Source: Palsa-504 sp963769715
GTDB lineage: Bacteria > Actinomycetota > Actinomycetes > Streptosporangiales > Streptosporangiaceae
Length of the DNA stretch: 64,000 nucleotides
Reading direction: 5' to 3'
Assembly (NCBI GenBank): GCA_963769715.1
Contig: CAVYNE010000020.1
Coordinates: forward strand, 1-64,000
The notes beneath the pieces are model-generated. The model had not been told where the DNA came from, made no database searches, and saw only the letters and a program-made list of their open reading frames with translations. Of the stretch, positions 1-8,865 are shown piece after piece. A program made the translations under genes and the position numbers. Position 1 is the stretch's first letter; each line of letters opens with the position of its first letter.

Positions 1-525
1 CCCTTCCAGTACCGCGCGTCCGGCGGGATCCCCGCCGCCGACCTGCACTTCAGTACCTTCCAGCCGACCTTCCTCTACGAGCTGATCTTCGACTTCGCCT
101 GGGCGGCCGTGCTCGTCTGGCTCGGTCACCACCGCACGATCAAGCCGCCCGGCCTGTTCGCGCTGTACGTCTTCGGCTATTCCGCGTACCGGATCTTCGA
201 GGAATCGCTGCGCATCGACTCCTCGGTGTACATCTTCGGCTTGCGCCTGAACATATACATCGCCTCCGCGCTGGCGGTGATCGGCGCGGTCTGGTTCTAC
301 CGCAGCCAGCGCCGGGCGCTGCCCGAAGGTGCCGCCACCGCGGCGGGTCCCGTCGCGGCCGTCGCTCCCGCCGTTGGCGGTGACGTCACCGACGGTGGCG
401 CTGGGCCGCCCGGTGATGCCGGGCCGGCGCAGGACGCCGCGTCCGAGAGTTCCCCGGACGACTCCTCCGCCGAGGATGGTCTCCGGGCATCCAGGGACTC
501 CGAACAGGCCACGTCCGAGCCTTGA
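1..525 (+). CDS. lgt: Prolipoprotein diacylglyceryl transferase, C-terminal part (cut by window start)
   Basis: Reading frame 1 is open from base 1 to the TGA at 523-525, so the N-terminal half lies outside the window. Lgt is the membrane enzyme that moves diacylglycerol from phosphatidylglycerol to the lipobox cysteine of prolipoproteins. The segment with Q-P-T-F-L-Y-E and the later Y-R-I-F-E-E-S-L-R-I-D matches the conserved end of Lgt, where the R..E..LRID residues sit before the last membrane helix (about bases 250-300). The last 70 or so residues are an Ala/Pro/Asp/Ser-rich cytoplasmic tail with no recognisable domain, common in actinobacterial Lgt. An lnt gene (34698-36308) and several lipoproteins with lipoboxes occur later in the window, so the pathway is used here. 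Confidence 0.9.
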   Translation, partial: PFQYRASGGIPAADLHFSTFQPTFLYELIFDFAWAAVLVWLGHHRTIKPPGLFALYVFGYSAYRIFEESLRIDSSVYIFGLRLNIYIASALAVIGAVWFYRSQRRALPEGAATAAGPVAAVAPAVGGDVTDGGAGPPGDAGPAQDAASESSPDDSSAEDGLRASRDSEQATSEP

Positions 526-552
526 CCGGCGCGGACGACCCGGCCGACGCTA

Positions 553-1971
553 TTAACGCTCGACCGTCGCCAGCACCCGCCCGGCCAAGATGGCTTCGAG
601 CAGCCGCCGGTAATCCTGCTCGTTCTGGTCGGCATAGGCGATTGCGAAATCCGCGATAGCGTGGTCGAAGTCCTCGCTGCCGCCCAGGTAGCCGGAGATC
701 AGGCTGGCCCGCCCGGTCCGGGCGTGCGCCCGGGCAAGCGCCCAGCCGCAGAGCGTGCCGTAGTAGTTGAGCTGGAGCGGGTCCATCAACGGGACGCTCA
801 TACTGCCTTTCATGTCGCGCAGCTGACGCACGTAGTAGTCCTTGATAGCCGCGCCGCTGGTTCCGATGCCGCTGGTCCAGCCCAGGAACGGGTCGGTAGC
901 GGCCTGCGTGAGCCGCTGGCCCCTGACCACCCGCTCGCCCTGGTGCTGGTACTCGCTCTTGCCGGCGAAAGGGGCCAGCACCGACTCCTGGGCCTCCTTC
1001 ACCTGCAGGAACAGCGGCTCGTCGGCGCGGTCGCCGAGGAGCAGCAAGACGAACGCCTCGGTGCCGACCGACCCGACGCCCACGACCTTGCGCGCGAAAT
1101 CGCCGAAATAGTAGCGGCGCAGCACCTCGCGCCGGTCCTCCTCCACCGTCTCCTGGTACCGCGCGACGGCGTGCCGCAGCTCCTCCAGGACGCCTGGGTG
1201 GCGTTCGATGGGGAAGCGGACGATCACCGGGTGGGCCGGCCGGATGCGGTATTGCCCCTCAACCTGGTCGCACATCTTCAGGAACGCCTTCAGGCTCGTG
1301 CGGCGCTGCGCCTTGGCAATGTCCCGGTGGCGGCGGCGCACCGCCTCCTTCGGCTGGAGCGTGTCGAACAGCCTGCTGACCTCGTCGATATCGATCCTGG
1401 AGTACCAGACCTTCAGGAACCGCATCGCGGCATAGTTCGCCATCTCGGTGCGATAGCTGCGCACGGCCAGACGCGCCGCGGTACGGGCCTCGCGGTCACC
1501 GAAGCCATTGTCTCGCGCGGCGATCGCGAAGCTCGCGGCCAGGCGCTTGACATCCCAGTCGAACGGCGCCGGAAGCGTCTCATCGAAGTCGTTGACGTCG
1601 AAGACCAGCCGCCGGTCAGGCGCGGCGAACATGCCGAAATTCAGCAGATGCGCGTCTCCGCAAGCCTGCACCCGGATGTCGGTCGTGGGCGTGTGCGCGA
1701 GATCCCATGCCATCGGCGCTGCCGCGCCACGGAAGTAGGCGAACGGCGAGGCCGCCATGCGCCCGTAGCGGATCGGTACTAGATCCCGTACCCGGGTCCT
1801 GGCCTGCTCCTCGAGAATCGCAACCGGGTCCGGCCGGTCCTGCGGCGGCGTCCACTGCGAGTGGCTCGAGCGGCCCACCAGCCTGCGCCGCTCGCGGCCC
1901 CTGGAGCGCCACTCATCCGGCGTGAGTATCTCGTGCGGCGGGGCGAGAACACCCGGAGACATCTTGCTCAT
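553..1971 (-). CDS. DUF2252 family protein
   Basis: A 472-residue protein of the DUF2252 family, distantly kinase-like proteins common in actinobacteria whose reaction is not established. Family marks visible are the early P-I-R-Y-G-R-M, then F-A-Y-F-R-G-A-A, the G-D-A-H-L-L-N-F-G stretch and F-D-V-N-D-F-D-E-T. G-D-x-H-x-x-N and D-x-N-D-F-D resemble the catalytic and metal-binding loops of aminoglycoside-phosphotransferase-like folds; that reading is inference. I place the start at the ATG at 1971 (M-S-K-M-S-P-G); an in-frame start at 2022 would add 17 residues unlike the family. It is convergent with lgt (ends 525), with no hairpin terminator that I can see between them. Confidence 0.85.
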   Translation of the reverse strand: MSKMSPGVLAPPHEILTPDEWRSRGRERRRLVGRSSHSQWTPPQDRPDPVAILEEQARTRVRDLVPIRYGRMAASPFAYFRGAAAPMAWDLAHTPTTDIRVQACGDAHLLNFGMFAAPDRRLVFDVNDFDETLPAPFDWDVKRLAASFAIAARDNGFGDREARTAARLAVRSYRTEMANYAAMRFLKVWYSRIDIDEVSRLFDTLQPKEAVRRRHRDIAKAQRRTSLKAFLKMCDQVEGQYRIRPAHPVIVRFPIERHPGVLEELRHAVARYQETVEEDRREVLRRYYFGDFARKVVGVGSVGTEAFVLLLLGDRADEPLFLQVKEAQESVLAPFAGKSEYQHQGERVVRGQRLTQAATDPFLGWTSGIGTSGAAIKDYYVRQLRDMKGSMSVPLMDPLQLNYYGTLCGWALARAHARTGRASLISGYLGGSEDFDHAIADFAIAYADQNEQDYRRLLEAILAGRVLATVER

Positions 1972-2182
1972 GAAGCCAACGCCCCGATCATGACCGCTGA
2001 CGGCAACCGAACAGCCAGGCAAGCCCGCCAGGCCACGGCGCCACCTGATAACTGAAACCTTATGTTTACCGCGTCGTCACGCATAGTCCCAGAGCCGGAC
2101 GCACCTGCACCTCGGTCCACAGGACCTGGCTCTTCCACCGTCGCACGGCCTGATCACGGCGGGCTCAATGCGCACCATTATG

Positions 2183-2197
2183 ATACCATAACGGTAT
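2183..2197. promoter_or_regulatory. Candidate toxin-antitoxin operator (inverted repeat over the start)
   Basis: ATACC and GGTAT are perfect inverted 5-base arms separated by 5 bases, ending on the antitoxin ATG at 2196. A TATGAT hexamer at 2179-2184 resembles a -10 box and would put transcription start very close to the ATG, giving a leaderless or nearly leaderless message; no -35 match is evident. Autoregulation by an RHH antitoxin at such a palindrome is usual for these systems; the assignment is inferred. Confidence 0.4.
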
Positions 2198-2450
2198 GGC
2201 TATGACTCTTCGTTTGCCGCCCGAGGTTGAGGACCAGCTTAAGCAGGTGGCTGAGATTGAACACCGCAGCGTGCAACAGACGGTTCTGGTCGCAATCGAG
2301 GAGTACCTTTCGATGCGCGAAACCGCCGAGATCCTCGCCGATCCGGCCGCGCTCAGGGGCCTGGCCGAGGCCCGCGAATCCGAGCAGGCTGGTGATGTCG
2401 TCTACGGGGTCGAAGCTGCGCGTGCACTGCTCACTGAGCGCAAGCGGTGA
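2196..2450 (+). CDS. Ribbon-helix-helix type antitoxin
   Basis: An 84-residue protein with the N-terminal pattern M-T-L-R-L-P-P-E-V-E-D-Q-L typical of RHH (CopG/ParD-like) DNA-binding antitoxins: a short beta strand followed by two helices carrying H-R-S-V-Q-Q-T-V and I-E-E-Y-L. The rest is a charged tail that would cover the toxin. It overlaps the next gene by GTGA at 2447-2450, so the two are translationally coupled, the usual antitoxin-first order. ATG codons at 2196 and 2202 both fit; neither has a strong ribosome site, in line with a leaderless transcript. The cognate toxin is the RelE/ParE-like protein directly downstream. Confidence 0.8.
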   Translation: MAMTLRLPPEVEDQLKQVAEIEHRSVQQTVLVAIEEYLSMRETAEILADPAALRGLAEARESEQAGDVVYGVEAARALLTERKR

Positions 2451-2728
2451 CCGCGGAGCTATACGAGCTCGGAATGACCCGTCCGGCCCGGCGCGCGATC
2501 TCTGAGCTACTCCCGGAGGACGTGGCCGCCGCAGCCGTCGAGTTCATCACCGGACCGCTTCTCGAAGCGCCCTACCGTGTCGGCAAGCCGCTCCGGGACA
2601 AGCTGGTTGGCTTCCATAGCGCCCGGCTCGGTGCCCAGTGGCGCGTCCTGTACAGAATCGATGAATCAAAGCGCATTGTGGTCGTCCAGGACATACAACA
2701 TCGCTCCGACGCCTACCGTCGGCGGTAA
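2447..2728 (+). CDS. RelE/ParE family toxin
   Basis: A 93-residue basic protein that starts with GTG inside the antitoxin stop. It shows the RelE/ParE core: a helical first half (T-R-P-A-R-R-A-I), then L-R-D-K-L-V-G-F-H-S-A-R-L-G, W-R-V-L-Y-R-I-D and a final V-V-V-Q-D-I-Q-H-R-S-D-A-Y. The W-R-x-x-Y and H-R-x-x-x-Y elements are those of RelE-type mRNA interferases. RelE members cleave mRNA at the ribosome and ParE members poison gyrase; the H-R..Y ending favours RelE, but this is inference. It is intact in length and motif. Confidence 0.82.
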   Translation: MTAELYELGMTRPARRAISELLPEDVAAAAVEFITGPLLEAPYRVGKPLRDKLVGFHSARLGAQWRVLYRIDESKRIVVVQDIQHRSDAYRRR

Positions 2729-2749
2729 GGATTCGGGAGCAGGAACGAG

Positions 2750-3235
2750 TCACGATCCCGGCCGGCCGATGCTGGCGACCTTCGCGTCGGCGGCCCGGAC
2801 CAGGTCGGCGGGGGCGAGCTCGATCTCCAGGCCGCGCCGCCCGCCGCTGCAGAACACGGTGGCGAAGCTCATCGCGGACGCGTCCAGCACCACCGGGAGG
2901 CGCTTGCGCTGGCCGACCGGGGAGATGCCGCCAGCCACGTACCCGGTGGCCCGTTCGGCCGCCGCCACCTGGGCCATGGCGGCCTTCTTGCCGCCCGAGG
3001 CCGCGGCCAGCGCCTTGAGGTCGAGCTGGCCCTCCACCGGGACCACTCCGGCCACCAGGGTTCCGTCCACCTCGGCGATCAGCGTCTTGAACACGCGGTC
3101 CGGCGAGACGCCCAGGGCCTCGCTCGCCTCGTGGCCGTAGGACTCGTGCCTGGGGTCGTGGGCGTACTCGTGCACCGTGAACGCGATCCCGGCCCGCTCG
3201 AGCGCCATCGTCGCCGTCGTCCCGCGTCCCGCCAC
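2750..3235 (-). CDS. ybaK: YbaK/EbsC family aminoacyl-tRNA deacylase
   Basis: A 161-residue protein of the YbaK/ProX editing family, which hydrolyses Cys-tRNA(Pro) and related mischarged tRNAs in the cytoplasm. Recognisable parts are the start with A-G-I-A-F-T-V-H-E-Y, the central V-F-K-T-L-I-A-E-V-D-G, the A-T-G-Y-V-A-G-G-I-S-P-V-G-Q segment that forms the active-site pocket (G-x-x-x-G-G-x-S-P-x-G), and a C-terminal half ending in A-S-I-G-R. The conserved Lys is in V-F-K-T. Start is GTG at 3235. It is convergent with the toxin gene, 21 bases away, and divergent from the gene at 3344. Confidence 0.88.
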   Translation of the reverse strand: MAGRGTTATMALERAGIAFTVHEYAHDPRHESYGHEASEALGVSPDRVFKTLIAEVDGTLVAGVVPVEGQLDLKALAAASGGKKAAMAQVAAAERATGYVAGGISPVGQRKRLPVVLDASAMSFATVFCSGGRRGLEIELAPADLVRAADAKVASIGRPGS

Positions 3236-3343
3236 GGTCGGCCACCTTACGGCATGGCGCCAACCTGGCTGGCGCCGACCGGGCTAACACCGTCTGGCGA
3301 AAACCATTAGCCGCGCCGTCCGGTGCGTCCGCATAGTGGGGAT

Positions 3344-4444
3344 ATGCGCGTGACGTTTCCCCGGCTGCCTGACCACCAGCACGCCTACGCGCTGGTGGAA
3401 CGGGACGACGGAGTGGTGTACCGGCTGTACGGCGGAACGGCCGGGCCCCGGCTGCCGCACGACATCATGTACTTGGTCGTCGAGCGGGAACTGCGTATCC
3501 GGGACGGCATCTGGGGCGGCATCGCGGCGGGTGTCGTCTTCGACAGCATGCGGTACATCAGCGGCCGCCGCCCGCCGCACGCGGCCGAGCGCTCGGCTCA
3601 GCTGCTGCGCAGCGGGCGGCGTCAGGGCCTGCGGGCCGAACTCCTCGCCGACCTGGTGTCCAGCGCCGCGGCGCTGGACCACCTGACGCCGGACAAGATC
3701 AGGCGGCTGGCGGACGCCAAGCTTTCTGTCCTGCCCGAGACGGACGTGGATCCGGCCGTGATCGCCGCCGCCGCGCGGGCGCTGCAGGTGGAGGCGTCCC
3801 GCTGGGCGCGGCTGCGGGTCGGTGAGGAGCTGTGCTACGAGTGGCCGGGCCGGCGATACCCGCCGGGGAAAGGCATTGTGCTCCCCCCGCCCGACCGCGA
3901 GCATGAGCGGATGAGCGCACGCCCGGAAGAGCAAATCGAGCACGGTCCGGTCCTCTTGCGGCGCTACCGCGAGGATGACCTCGACGCGATCGTCCAGGCG
4001 GTGACCGACTCCGCTGACCACCTGCGCCCGTGGCTGCCGTGGGCGGCGAACTACAGCCGGGAGTCGGCGGCGGAATTCCTGGCCAGCTCGATCCAGGACT
4101 GGGAGAACGGCACCGCCTACAACTACGCCATCACGACCGGAGGCGTCCTGGCGGGCGGCATCGGCCTGATGGCCAGGATCGGGCCGGGCGGGCTGGAGAT
4201 CGGCTACTGGGTGCACCGGGCCTACACCCGCCGCGGCCTGGCCACGGCGGCCGCCGCGGCGCTGGTGGAGCAGGCGTTCCGGCTCCCCGGCGTGCAGCGG
4301 CTTGAGATCGTGCACGACGAGCTGAACGTGGCCAGCGGCGGGGTGCCGCGCAAGCTCGGCTTCACCGAGGTCGGGCAGCGCGCCATAGACCCGCTCCCGC
4401 CGGCGGGCACCGGCATCGGCGTGGTGTGGCGGCTGGTCCGGTAG
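3344..4444 (+). CDS. Conserved actinobacterial protein fused to GNAT acetyltransferase
   Basis: The 366-residue product has two parts. Residues 1-185 (Y-A-L-V-E-R-D-D-G-V-V-Y-R-L and R-R-P-P-H-A-A-E-R-S-A) form a domain I know only as an uncharacterised actinobacterial protein. From about residue 190 (M-S-A-R-P-E-E-Q, ATG at 3911) there is a RimJ/RimL-like GNAT N-acetyltransferase: G-L-E-I-G-Y-W-V-H, then the acetyl-CoA loop Y-T-R-R-G-L-A-T-A, and the late N-V-A-S..K-L-G-F motif. The start at 3344 follows a GTGGGG ribosome-like site; a GTG at 3323 is possible. Two genes may have been merged: the linker carries a run of six C at 3883-3888, and a one-base change there would bring the first part to a TGA near 3903 with the GNAT ATG just after it. 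Fusion or indel cannot be separated here. Confidence 0.72.
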   Translation: MRVTFPRLPDHQHAYALVERDDGVVYRLYGGTAGPRLPHDIMYLVVERELRIRDGIWGGIAAGVVFDSMRYISGRRPPHAAERSAQLLRSGRRQGLRAELLADLVSSAAALDHLTPDKIRRLADAKLSVLPETDVDPAVIAAAARALQVEASRWARLRVGEELCYEWPGRRYPPGKGIVLPPPDREHERMSARPEEQIEHGPVLLRRYREDDLDAIVQAVTDSADHLRPWLPWAANYSRESAAEFLASSIQDWENGTAYNYAITTGGVLAGGIGLMARIGPGGLEIGYWVHRAYTRRGLATAAAAALVEQAFRLPGVQRLEIVHDELNVASGGVPRKLGFTEVGQRAIDPLPPAGTGIGVVWRLVR

Positions 4445-4455
4445 CGTAAGCCGGC

Positions 4456-4932
4456 ATGGGATACGGGCAAGCCGATCAGGCCGATCGCGAGATGATGGCG
4501 CTGGCCCTCGGCCAGGCGCGGGTCAGCCTGGACGCCGGCGGCGTGCCGGTCGGGGCGGTGCTCGCCGCGGGCAGTGCTGGCCGAGGGTGGCAGGTCGTCG
4601 CGGCCGGGCACAACGAGCGGGTGCAGCGCGGCGACCCGGTGGCGCACGGCGAGATCGCCTGCCTGCGCAACGCCGGCCGGCGGCCGTCCTACCACGACAC
4701 GACGTTGTACACCACGCTGTCTCCGTGCCAGATGTGCAGCGGCGCGATCCTGCTGTTCCAGATCCCCCGGGTGGTGGTCGGCGAGGCGGAGACCTTCGAA
4801 GGCGACCTCGGCTTCCTGGCCGACCGCGGCGTGGAGATCGTGCTGCTCGATGACGAGGACTGCGTGGCCGCCATGCGCGAGTTCCAGCAGCGCTACCCGC
4901 AGGTGTGGAGCGAGGACATTGGCGGCCGCTGA
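4456..4932 (+). CDS. Cytosine/nucleoside deaminase
   Basis: A 158-residue zinc-dependent deaminase of the CDA fold. The zinc and proton-shuttle motif is V-A-H-G-E-I-A-C-L (His and Glu) near residues 62-65, and the second zinc motif is P-C-Q-M-C near residues 91-95. H-G-E-I..L-R-N-A-G-R is closer to yeast-type cytosine deaminase and guanine deaminase-like proteins than to tRNA adenosine deaminase (H-A-E), so cytosine or a related base is the likely substrate. It lies 12 bases after the GNAT gene on the same strand and about 70 bases before the CO dehydrogenase operon. Whether it shares a transcript with the cox genes is unknown. Confidence 0.8.
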   Translation: MGYGQADQADREMMALALGQARVSLDAGGVPVGAVLAAGSAGRGWQVVAAGHNERVQRGDPVAHGEIACLRNAGRRPSYHDTTLYTTLSPCQMCSGAILLFQIPRVVVGEAETFEGDLGFLADRGVEIVLLDDEDCVAAMREFQQRYPQVWSEDIGGR

Positions 4933-5002
4933 CCGCGGCCGCCCGGACCTGGCCGGATTAGCGAAGGCTTAAGCGCGGTTGCGCAATGCCCACCCAGGCC
5001 GA

Positions 5003-5895
5003 ATGATGCATTACATGCAGGTCCCGTCGCAGGTCGAATACGAGCGGGCGACCAGCGTGGAGCATGCGCTGTCGCTGCTGAGCAGGCCGGACACCCGCGT
5101 CGTCGCGGGCGGCCACAGCCTCATCCCGATGATGAAGCTGCGGCTGGCCCAGCCCGAGATGCTCGTCGACATCAACGGGCTGGCCGAGCTCGCCTACATC
5201 AGGCTGGACGGCGGCCAGCTGCGCATCGGCGCCCTGGCCCGGCACGCGGACCTGCTCGACTCGGCCGTCGCGGGCGAGCACTTCCCGATCTTCCACGACG
5301 CCGAGCGGGTCGTCGCGGACCCGATCGTCCGGCTGTGGGGAACGGTCGGCGGGTCGCTGTGCCAGGCCGATCCGTCCGAGGACCTGTCCGCGGCGTTCGC
5401 CGCGGCTCGGGCGACCGCGGTCATCCGCGGCCAGGACGGCGACCGGCTGGTCCCGGTCAGGGAGTTCCACCTCGGTCCCTACGAGACCGTCATCGGTCGC
5501 GGCGAGCTGCTGGCCGAGGTCCGGGTCCCGGTGCAGCCCGGCACGGGCAGCGCGTACGAGAAGGTGGCGCGGCGGATCGGTGACTGGTCGGTCGCCGCCG
5601 CCGGCGCGGTGCTCCGTGTCGGCGAAGGCGGGAACCACGAACCGGTCATCGCCTCGGCCGGCCTCGGCCTGACCGCGGTCGGCGCCGAGCACTTCGTGGC
5701 CGCCGAGGCCGAGGAGTTCCTCGTCGGCCGCCCCGCCGACGAAGACAGCTTCGCGGCGGCCGGGGCGATCGCCGCCGAGCACTGTCATCCCGTCGCCGAC
5801 CAGCGCGGACCCGAGGACTACAAGCGGCACCTGGTCGCCGAACTCACCGCCCGCGCGCTGCGCCGGGCCGCCGACGCGCGGGCCGCCCAACATGA
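5003..5895 (+). CDS. coxM: CO dehydrogenase medium (FAD) subunit CoxM, frame change near the end
   Basis: The FAD-binding subunit of aerobic Mo-Cu CO dehydrogenase passes electrons from the 2Fe-2S centres to the respiratory chain. Both FAD loops are visible: A-G-G-H-S-L near residue 38 and T-V-G-G-S-L near residue 115. Start: ATG at 5003 with AGGCC upstream; 5015 (M-Q-V-P-S-Q-V-E-Y-E-R) is equally family-like. As written, the frame runs on past coxS to 6148, adding about 90 residues of shadow sequence. Adding one base in the GGG run at 5880-5882 gives a TGA at 5893-5895 that overlaps the coxS ATG, and a 297-residue protein, normal for CoxM. I therefore read this as a one-base deletion, either an error or real. 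First gene of the cox operon. Confidence 0.85.
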
Positions 5896-6413
5896 CCATG
5901 CGGGTGGCGGTGACCGTGAACGGCACCGAGTACGCGCGCGACGTGGAGCCCCGGCTGCTGCTCATCCACTTCCTGCGCGACGAACTCGGCCTGACCGGCA
6001 GCCACTGGGGCTGCGACACGTCGAACTGCGGCAGCTGCGTGGTGTGGCTGGACGCCACGCCGGTCAAGTCGTGCACGGTGCTCGCGGCGATGGCCGACGG
6101 ACGTTCGGTACGGACTGTCGAGGGCCTGGAGCAGGACGGCAGGCTTGACCCGGTGCAGGAGGGGTTCATCGAGTGCCACGGCCTGCAGTGCGGTTTCTGC
6201 ACGCCCGGCATGATGATGACCGCGCGCTGGCTGCTCGACCACAATCCCGATCCGGCCGAAGCCGAGATCCGCGAGGTCATCTCCGGCCAGATCTGCCGGT
6301 GTACCGGCTACGAGAACATCGTCAGGTCGATCCGCTGGGCCGCCAAGCACTCCCGGCGAGACGACCGGACGACGCGGAGGCAGCCGAATGAGCGCCAACA
6401 GCAGCGCCAATAA
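5892..6413 (+). CDS. coxS: CO dehydrogenase small (2Fe-2S) subunit CoxS
   Basis: A 173-residue iron-sulfur subunit that relays electrons from the molybdenum site in CoxL to FAD in CoxM. The plant-type 2Fe-2S cluster ligands are C-D-T-S-N-C-G-S-C near residues 42-50 plus a later Cys near 62; the C-terminal helical 2Fe-2S domain has C-G-F-C-T-P-G and C-R-C-T-G-Y. All eight cysteines expected are present. It starts with ATG overlapping the corrected coxM stop, and its last 26 bases overlap coxL, typical of tightly coupled M-S-L operons. No frame damage is seen in this gene, unlike its neighbours. The C-terminal tail is Arg/Gln-rich. Confidence 0.93.
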   Translation: MTMRVAVTVNGTEYARDVEPRLLLIHFLRDELGLTGSHWGCDTSNCGSCVVWLDATPVKSCTVLAAMADGRSVRTVEGLEQDGRLDPVQEGFIECHGLQCGFCTPGMMMTARWLLDHNPDPAEAEIREVISGQICRCTGYENIVRSIRWAAKHSRRDDRTTRRQPNERQQQRQ

Positions 6414-8774
6414 CGGGGCCCCCGCGGGCTTCGGCCGGATGCTGCGCAAGGAGGACCAGCGGTTCATCCGCGGCAAGGGCACGTACGTGGACGACGTGCA
6501 GCTGCCCGGCATGCTGTACGGGGCGGTGCTGCGCAGCCCGTACCCGCACGCTCGCATCGTGTCCGTCGACACCGTCGCGGCGGAGGCGCATCCCAAGGTC
6601 GAGGCGGTCATCACCGGCGAGACGCTGCGACAGCGAGGAACCTGGCCTGGATGCCAACCCTGTCCGGCGACACGCAGGCGGTGCTGGCCACCGACAAGGT
6701 CCGGTTCCAGGGCCAGGAGGTGGCGTTCGTGGTCGCCGAGGACCGCTACTCCGCCCGGGACGCCCTCGAGCTGATCGACGTGGAGTACGAGCCGCTGCCC
6801 GCGGTGGTCGACGCGCGCCGCGCGCTGGACGCCGGGGCGCCGGTCATCCGCGACGACCTCGGCCGCGCCGACAACCACATCTTCGACTGGGAGGCCGGCG
6901 ACGCCGCCCGCACCGAGCAGGTGTTCCGCGACGCCGAGGTGACGGTCAGCCCAGGACATGCTCTACCCGCGGGTGCACCCGGCGCCGCTGGAGACCTGCG
7001 GGATCGTCGCGGACTTCGAGCGGGTGAGCGGCAAGCTGACGGTCTGGGCCACCAGCCAGGCCCCGCACGCGCACCGGACCCTGTACGCCATGGTGACGGG
7101 CGTGCCCGAGCACAAGATCCGGGTGATCTCGCCGGATATCGGCGGCGGGTTCGGCAACAAGGTGCCCATCTATCCCGGCTACCTGTGCGCGATCGCCGGC
7201 TCGATGCTCACCGGCCGGCCGGTGAAGTGGATGGAGGACCGGTCGGAGAACCTGATGTCCACGTGTTTCGCCCGCGACTTCCACATGCGCGGCGAGCTGG
7301 CGGCCAGCCGGGACGGCACGATACAGGGCGGTGCGGGTGACGGTGCTCGCCGACCACGGCGCGTTCAACGGCGTCGCCCAGCCCAGCAAGTACCCGGCCG
7401 GGTTCTTCGGCGTGTTCACCGGCTCCTACGACCTGGAGGCCGCGCACTGCCAGGTGACCGGCGTGTACACGAACAAGGCGCCGGGCGGGGTGGCGTACTC
7501 CTGCTCGTTCCGCATCACCGAGGCGGTCTACCTGGTCGAGCGGATGGTCGACGTGCTGGCCTTCGAGCTGGGCCTGGACCCGGCCGAGGTGCGGATGCGC
7601 AACCTGCTGCGGCCCGAGCAGTTCCCCTACACCTGCCAGACCGGCTGGGTGTACGACTCCGGTGACTACCCGCGGACACTGCGCCTGGCCATGGACATGG
7701 CAGGCTATGACGAGCTAAGAAAAGAGCAGGAGGCCGAACGAGCCCGCGGTCACCTGATGGGTATCGGCATGAGCTTTTTCACCGAGGCCGTCGGGGCGGG
7801 TCCCCGCAAGCACATGGACATCCTGGGGTTCGGCATGGCGGACGGGGTGGAGCTGCGCATCCACCCGACGGGGACCGCGGTGCTGCGGATCTCGGTGCAG
7901 ACCCAGGGCCAGGGGCACGAGACCACCTTCGCCCAGATCGTCGCGGAGGAACTCGGCGTTTCCCCCGATGACGTGGAGGTCGTGCACGGGGACACGGACC
8001 AGACGCCGTTCGGCCTCGGTACCTACGGATCCCGGTCCACGCCGGTGTCCGGTGCGGCCACCGCGATCGTCGCCAGGAAGGTCCGCGAGCGGGCCCGCAT
8101 CGTCGCCTCGGCCATGCTCGAGGTCGACCCCGCCGACCTGGAGTGGGAACGCGGCCGGTGGTTCGTCCGGGGCGACCCGGACTCCGGCCACACGATCGCC
8201 GAGATCGCGCTGGCCGCGCACTCTCACCTGGAGCTGCCGGAAGGCGTCGAGGGCCAGCTGGACGCGACCTGCGTCTACAACCCGCCGAACCTCACCTACC
8301 CGTTCGGCGCGTACATCTGCGTGGTCGACGTGGACCCGGGCACCGGCGAGGTATCGCGTCCGGCGGTTCATCGCGGTGGACGACTGCGGGGTGCGGATCA
8401 ACCCGATGATCGTCGAGGGCCAGGTGCACGGCGGGCTCGCGGACGGGATCGGGATGGCGCTGATGGAGTCGATCGCCTTCGACTCCGACGGCAACTGCCT
8501 GGGCGGCTCGTTCATGGACTACCTGCTGCCCAGCTCGCTGGAGTGCCCGTCCTTCGAGCTCGGCATGACCGTCACCCCGTCGCCGCACCACCCGCTCGGG
8601 GCCAAGGGGGTGGGGGAGTCCGCCACCGTCGGGTCGCCGCCGGCGGTGGTCAACGCGGTGATCGACGCGCTGCGGCCGTACGGCGTGCGGCACGCGGACA
8701 TGCCGCTCACCCCGGCCCAGGTCTGGCGGGCCATCCAGGGCCGCCCGCTGCGCACGGACCTGGCCATCACCTGA
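6388..8774 (+). pseudogene. coxL: CO dehydrogenase large subunit CoxL (form I), with four one-base frameshifts
   Basis: The catalytic Mo-Cu subunit, which oxidises CO to CO2. The diagnostic form I loop A-Y-S-C-S-F-R is encoded near 7494-7514; its Cys binds copper. Also visible are G-M-L-Y-G-A-V-L-R-S-P-Y-P-H-A at the start, D-I-G-G-G-F-G-N-K near 7140, Q-G-Q-G-H-E-T-T, and the late G-A-K-G-V-G-E-S-A with the conserved catalytic Glu. The frame changes four times: near 6630-6645 (one base missing), at the CCC of 6950-6952 (one extra), at the GGG of 7326-7328 (one extra) and near 8350-8354 (one extra). Corrected, the gene is 794 codons, the normal CoxL length, and every segment is well conserved. 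So the protein is either intact with sequencing errors in the assembly, or very recently broken. Confidence 0.9.
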
Positions 8775-8865
8775 CCGGCCTGGTGGGCGCGGAAAGATAA
8801 ACTCGCACCTTGAGCGTTATTGCGAACTGACCGTCTGGATAACGCCGACTTCTGACAGGACACCT

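Noticed and set aside
5896..6148. C-terminal extension of CoxM over coxS
   Set aside because: Residues are a frame shadow of CoxS; normal CoxM length is reached at the TGA overlapping the coxS ATG after a one-base correction.
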